DNA from: Flavobacterium rivuli WB 3.3-2 = DSM 21788
GTDB lineage: Bacteria; Bacteroidota; Bacteroidia; Flavobacteriales; Flavobacteriaceae
Length of the DNA: 64,000 bases
Assembly (NCBI RefSeq): GCF_000378485.1
Contig: NZ_KB899973.1
Location: forward strand, 1-64,000
Direction: 5' to 3'
Position 1 is the first letter of the stretch, and every line of letters begins with the position of its first letter. The notes beneath the pieces are model-generated. The model searched no databases and had not been told where the DNA came from. It saw only the letters and a program-made list of their open reading frames with translations. Shown here in pieces: positions 61,478 to 64,000 of this stretch. The position numbers were made by a program, and so were the translations under genes.

Positions 61478-61861
61478 TTATGCTTTTGCTTTAGTAAGAG
61501 CATCTGCTGCCTGGGCAGCATTGCTAAGCTTTGCATATTTTAGCGCATTAAAACCTTTACTGTTAGTTACTTTTACACTTGCCCCATTTTGAAGCAGCAG
61601 ATTGATTATTTCTACCTGGTTGTAACGGGCGGCGAGCATTAAAGGTGTCATGTCGTTAGATTTCTCATTAATGTCCGCTCCATAACTTATAAAGGCTTTT
61701 ACAGATGTTACGTCGCCTTTAGCAATTGCAATTGCAAGGGGTGTTGCGTTAGTGTATTCTTTTTTAACAGGGACAGTTGATGACGCTGCCGATACAGATG
61801 CCATTGCTACGTTACTGAATAAAGTTACTGCAAGGCCTAAAAAGATGATTGATTTTTTCAT
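61478..61861 (-). CDS. Secreted ankyrin-repeat protein (copy 1 of 3)
   Basis: 127 residues. Signal peptide MKKSIIFLGLAVTLFSNVAMA; repeats TPLAIAIAKGDVTSVKAFISYG, MTPLMLAARYNQVEIINLLLQNG and GFNALKYAKLSNAAQA. First gene of the triplet. The sequence between it and copy 2 (61363-61477) contains TGATTGAT-type repeats and a short GC-rich patch at 61422-61443. Promoter position is not clear. Confidence 0.88.
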   Translation of the reverse strand: MKKSIIFLGLAVTLFSNVAMASVSAASSTVPVKKEYTNATPLAIAIAKGDVTSVKAFISYGADINEKSNDMTPLMLAARYNQVEIINLLLQNGASVKVTNSKGFNALKYAKLSNAAQAADALTKAKA

Positions 61862-61988
61862 GATGATTGATTGATGATATTTGCTGATTAAGCAATTTGA
61901 AATAATAGTTTTTTGATTGACGATTGATTGGGTGCTTTGTTACAAAGCTTATTGATTGATGATTTGATTGTTATTGATGATTGATCCG
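61862..61988. repeat. Degenerate GATTGAT / ATCAATCA tract upstream of the ankyrin triplet
   Basis: GATTGAT and GATGATTG words repeat through this stretch; shorter tracts of the same sort lie at 60886-60922 and 61366-61411, so each ankyrin gene has one in its leader. A small hairpin GCTTTG-TTA-CAAAGC is at 61934-61948. Confidence 0.7.
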
Positions 61989-62411
61989 TTTAAAGTAATA
62001 GACGACGATGACCACGAAATGGTTACAGTAAAATTTAGTTTTAACATTTATTTAACAATATTTATCTTGTTATGCCCGCATACTATAAACACTTAAACGT
62101 ACTGTTAACAATACAAATGAAGTAAAAAAGATATCGTATATATTGTGCTCAATTATTTTAAAAAAATGATAACAATGCTTAATAATTAGTAGTGAGTATA
62201 CAAAATAGATTCATATATACATATTCAAAAACTTATGCATTGAGCAATAATTGTTCATAATCTTAATTGCTATAATTATTTATACTTAATGATTAGTGGC
62301 AGAAAAAACCAATAAGAGAGCTTAGTAATTATTTTTTTTAAAAAAAATCAATTTACACAAACCTTACTTTCAGCAACTTAAAAAATAGATTAAAAAACAC
62401 TCGCAAATATA
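61989..62411. other. AT-rich empty stretch
   Basis: No gene, RNA or clear signal is seen here; the composition is very AT-rich. It separates the ankyrin genes from tRNA-Tyr. Confidence 0.6.
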
Positions 62412-62442
62412 TTTGTATATTTAAAAAACAGGCTTATATTTG
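62412..62442 (+). promoter_or_regulatory. tRNA-Tyr promoter, TTTG-N19-TATATTTG
   Basis: TTTG (62412-62415) and TATATTTG (62435-62442), 19 bases apart, 38 bases before the tRNA. Same spacing as at tRNA-Ser and susC. Confidence 0.8.
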
Positions 62443-62479
62443 CAACCGCAATGAGGGTAATACTTTACTGCATGGCCAT

Positions 62480-62560
62480 GGGGAGATACTCAAGCGGCCA
62501 ACGAGGACGGACTGTAAATCCGTTGAGAAATCTTCGAAGGTTCGAATCCTTCTCTCCCCA
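62480..62560 (+). tRNA. tRNA-Tyr (anticodon GTA), CCA not encoded
   Basis: 81 bases: acceptor GGGGAGA / TCTCCCC with A discriminator, anticodon loop CTGTAAA (GTA at 62514-62516), long variable arm as in bacterial tRNA-Tyr, T arm GGTTCGAATCC. The genome continues CGAAATGG after the discriminator, so CCA must be added. It is the probable integration target of the element that begins behind it. Confidence 0.97.
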
Positions 62561-62628
62561 CGAAATGGGTAAAATAAGGGAAATTAATACTTTTCCAAAT
62601 TTTTCAAAAACCCACAAAAATCGTGTAA

Positions 62629-62661
62629 AACCTGCAAATTCAAGGATTTGCAGGTTTTTTT
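62629..62661 (+). terminator. Terminator behind tRNA-Tyr
   Basis: AACCTGCAAAT pairs with ATTTGCAGGTT around a short loop, then a run of seven T. Confidence 0.9.
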
Positions 62662-62707
62662 ATTTTTACCCCTGCAATCAAAGTTTATAAAGAAGGCCAA
62701 AAGTTTT

Positions 62708-62749
62708 GTGGCAGATTCGTGGCAGTTTTAAGCCCGAAAAAAACTGCCA
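62708..62749. repeat. GTGGCAG direct repeats and hairpin upstream of the integrase
   Basis: GTGGCAG at 62708-62714 and again at 62719-62725 (11 bases apart, one helical turn); TGGCAGTTTT (62720-62729) pairs with AAAACTGCCA (62740-62749). Spacing by one turn is what arm-type integrase or excisionase sites look like; the function is inferred. The rest of 62561-62851 is empty. Confidence 0.5.
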
Positions 62750-62851
62750 TAAATTTTAGTTTAATTAGCTGATAATTAACATGTAAAACAGCTTTACATC
62801 TTGATTTTAGAACGGTATAATTCTATATTTATTAATTTAAAATATTGAGTT

Positions 62852-64000
62852 ATGTTAGAAAGCAGTTTTGGACTCTCCTTCTTTTTGAAGGCTCCGCAGA
62901 AATCAACAAAATTGAGATTCATTTATCTCAGGGTAATAGTAGATGGGTTAGCTAAAGAAACCTCTACCAAACGTAGATGGGATCCTTCACGCTGGGACCA
63001 GAAGACCGAACGGGCAATTGGCAGTAAAGAAGATGCAAAGGCCCTGAATTTCTTTCTGGATTCGCTGTTGATGAAAATAAACGAATGCAAAACCGAACTT
63101 CTGTACAGCGGTAAATTTGTGACTGCACAGAAAATCATGGACTATGTTTTGGGAAGGATAGCCCCCAGGGTTAAAGTACTGGAAGAGTTCAAGCGTCATA
63201 ACCAGGAGATGGAAGCCTTAATCGGAAAAGGATATGCCAAAGGTACCCTGGATCGTTTTTCCATCACTATCAACCATGTGGGCGCTTTTATCCGGATGAA
63301 ATACAATTGTGACGACTTGGAATTTTCAGACCTGAATTTTGAATTCATAAAAGACTTCGAGTTTTTCTTAAGGACCGTTAGGAACTGTAGCAATAATACC
63401 ACCTTAAAATACATTGCCAATTTTAAGAAAATTGTCCTAAGGGCCATAGACAAAGAAATTATCATCAAAGACCCTTTTAAAAATTTTAAAAGCAGGAAAA
63501 CCAAAGTAATTAAAAAGCCTCTTACCTCTCAGGAGCTCTACGAGCTGGAAAGGCATTATTTCACCACTGACAGGCTTAATGTAGTAAGGGATGTGTTCGT
63601 ATTCCAATGTTATACCGGCCTCGCTTATATTGACGCCTACCAGCTTAAAAAGACCGATATCAAAAAAGGTATTGATGACGAATTCTGGATTATGTCCGCA
63701 AGGCAGAAAACAGGCTCTACGACTAATATACCCCTACTCCCGCAGGCGCTCGCCATTATCGAAAAGTATAAAGACCACTCATTATGCATGGAACGTGGAA
63801 CAGTATTGCCTGTCACATCCAACCAAAAGATGAATGAGTACCTAAAAGAAATAGCCAATCTGTGCGGGTTTCCCTTTACACTCAATACACATATGGCCCG
63901 CCGGACTTTCGGCAGCACAGTAACCCTTAAAAATAATGTGCCCATCCATATTGTAAAAGAAATGCTGGGCCACCAATCGGTAAAGCAGACCGAAGCCTAT
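62852..64000 (+). CDS. Tyrosine recombinase / integrase (cut by window edge)
   Basis: 383 codons, ATG 62852, no stop before the window ends. N-terminal Bacteroidota integrase domain (LRVIVDGLAKETSTKRRWDPSRWD), SAM-like core-binding domain (about 110-215), catalytic domain with K286 in SARQKTG, H347/R350 in THMARRTFG, H374 in LGHQS, and the putative nucleophile Y383, the very last codon of the window. The position of catalytic Arg I reads TGLAY (A258), as in integrases of the CTnDOT sort that lack this residue. It is downstream of tRNA-Tyr, as at the edge of an integrated element. Confidence 0.92.
   Translation, partial: MLESSFGLSFFLKAPQKSTKLRFIYLRVIVDGLAKETSTKRRWDPSRWDQKTERAIGSKEDAKALNFFLDSLLMKINECKTELLYSGKFVTAQKIMDYVLGRIAPRVKVLEEFKRHNQEMEALIGKGYAKGTLDRFSITINHVGAFIRMKYNCDDLEFSDLNFEFIKDFEFFLRTVRNCSNNTTLKYIANFKKIVLRAIDKEIIIKDPFKNFKSRKTKVIKKPLTSQELYELERHYFTTDRLNVVRDVFVFQCYTGLAYIDAYQLKKTDIKKGIDDEFWIMSARQKTGSTTNIPLLPQALAIIEKYKDHSLCMERGTVLPVTSNQKMNEYLKEIANLCGFPFTLNTHMARRTFGSTVTLKNNVPIHIVKEMLGHQSVKQTEAY

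Noticed and set aside
61363..61536. N-terminal extension of the second ankyrin gene up to 61536
   Set aside because: It overlaps the first ankyrin gene and hides a signal peptide almost identical to that of its neighbour; ATG at 61362 is the better start.

Overview
The window looks like a chromosomal segment of a Flavobacterium-type member of the Bacteroidota. The evidence is a low GC content, SusC/SusD proteins, a type IX secretion (T9SS) cargo protein, flavobacterial neighbourhoods such as ferredoxin / LuxC-type acyl-CoA reductase / serC / serA, and promoters of the Bacteroidota form TTTG-N19/20-TAnnTTTG in front of many genes. Most genes are ordinary housekeeping genes with short gaps, separated by a zoo of short dispersed repeats. 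No rRNA and no CRISPR array was seen.

Layout. 1-190: 5' part of an IS1182-type transposase running off the left edge. 315-6100: ychF, a secreted protein, a 2[4Fe-4S] ferredoxin diverging from an acyl-CoA reductase, then serC and serA. 6279-30657: a 24-kb polysaccharide utilisation locus (PUL), all on the minus strand, in two blocks. The upstream block holds a clan GH-D alpha-galactosidase-like enzyme, a CE20-type acetylesterase, a GH36 alpha-galactosidase, a GntR/LacI hybrid regulator and a sodium:solute symporter. The downstream block holds susC, susD, GH2-CBM32, GH92, GH95 and GH2-malectin. The first genes of both blocks share a 17/18-bp motif just downstream of the promoter, the best candidate for the regulator's operator. 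The enzymes are nearly all exo-acting and imply a branched, acetylated glycan with alpha-Gal, alpha-Fuc (or alpha-L-Gal), alpha-Man, beta-Gal and a beta-Man or beta-GlcN linkage.

31.2-47.3 kb: MscS channel, tRNA-Ser(TGA), DinB-like protein, TerC, EttA, a 448-bp inverted-repeat-bounded unit carrying a four-helix-bundle (23S IVS-type) gene, a CAL67264-type small membrane protein, a CvfB-like protein, a CoA-disulfide-reductase-like flavoprotein, a CPA1 antiporter, a thioredoxin-like gene broken by an in-frame TAA, yifB, and an osmolyte-type ABC transporter whose permease-fused binding domain is circularly permuted.

47.4-61.9 kb: dsbD, tilS, pabB (with six in-frame heptamer repeats inside the coding sequence), a 50-aa charged protein, DUF4159, rnz, a STAS-like protein, pyrB-pyrR, a 1260-aa T9SS type-B cargo with eight repeats, a small lipoprotein, and three tandem secreted ankyrin proteins. 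62.4-64 kb: tRNA-Tyr(GTA) followed by a tyrosine recombinase of the type that lacks the first catalytic arginine. This is probably the left edge of an integrated element extending past the window; the last codon in the window is the putative catalytic Tyr.

The most noteworthy items are the inverted-repeat-bounded four-helix-bundle unit, the permuted binding domain, the shared PUL operator, and the heptamer tract inside pabB that could frameshift the gene. All identifications are from reading motifs; no database search was possible.
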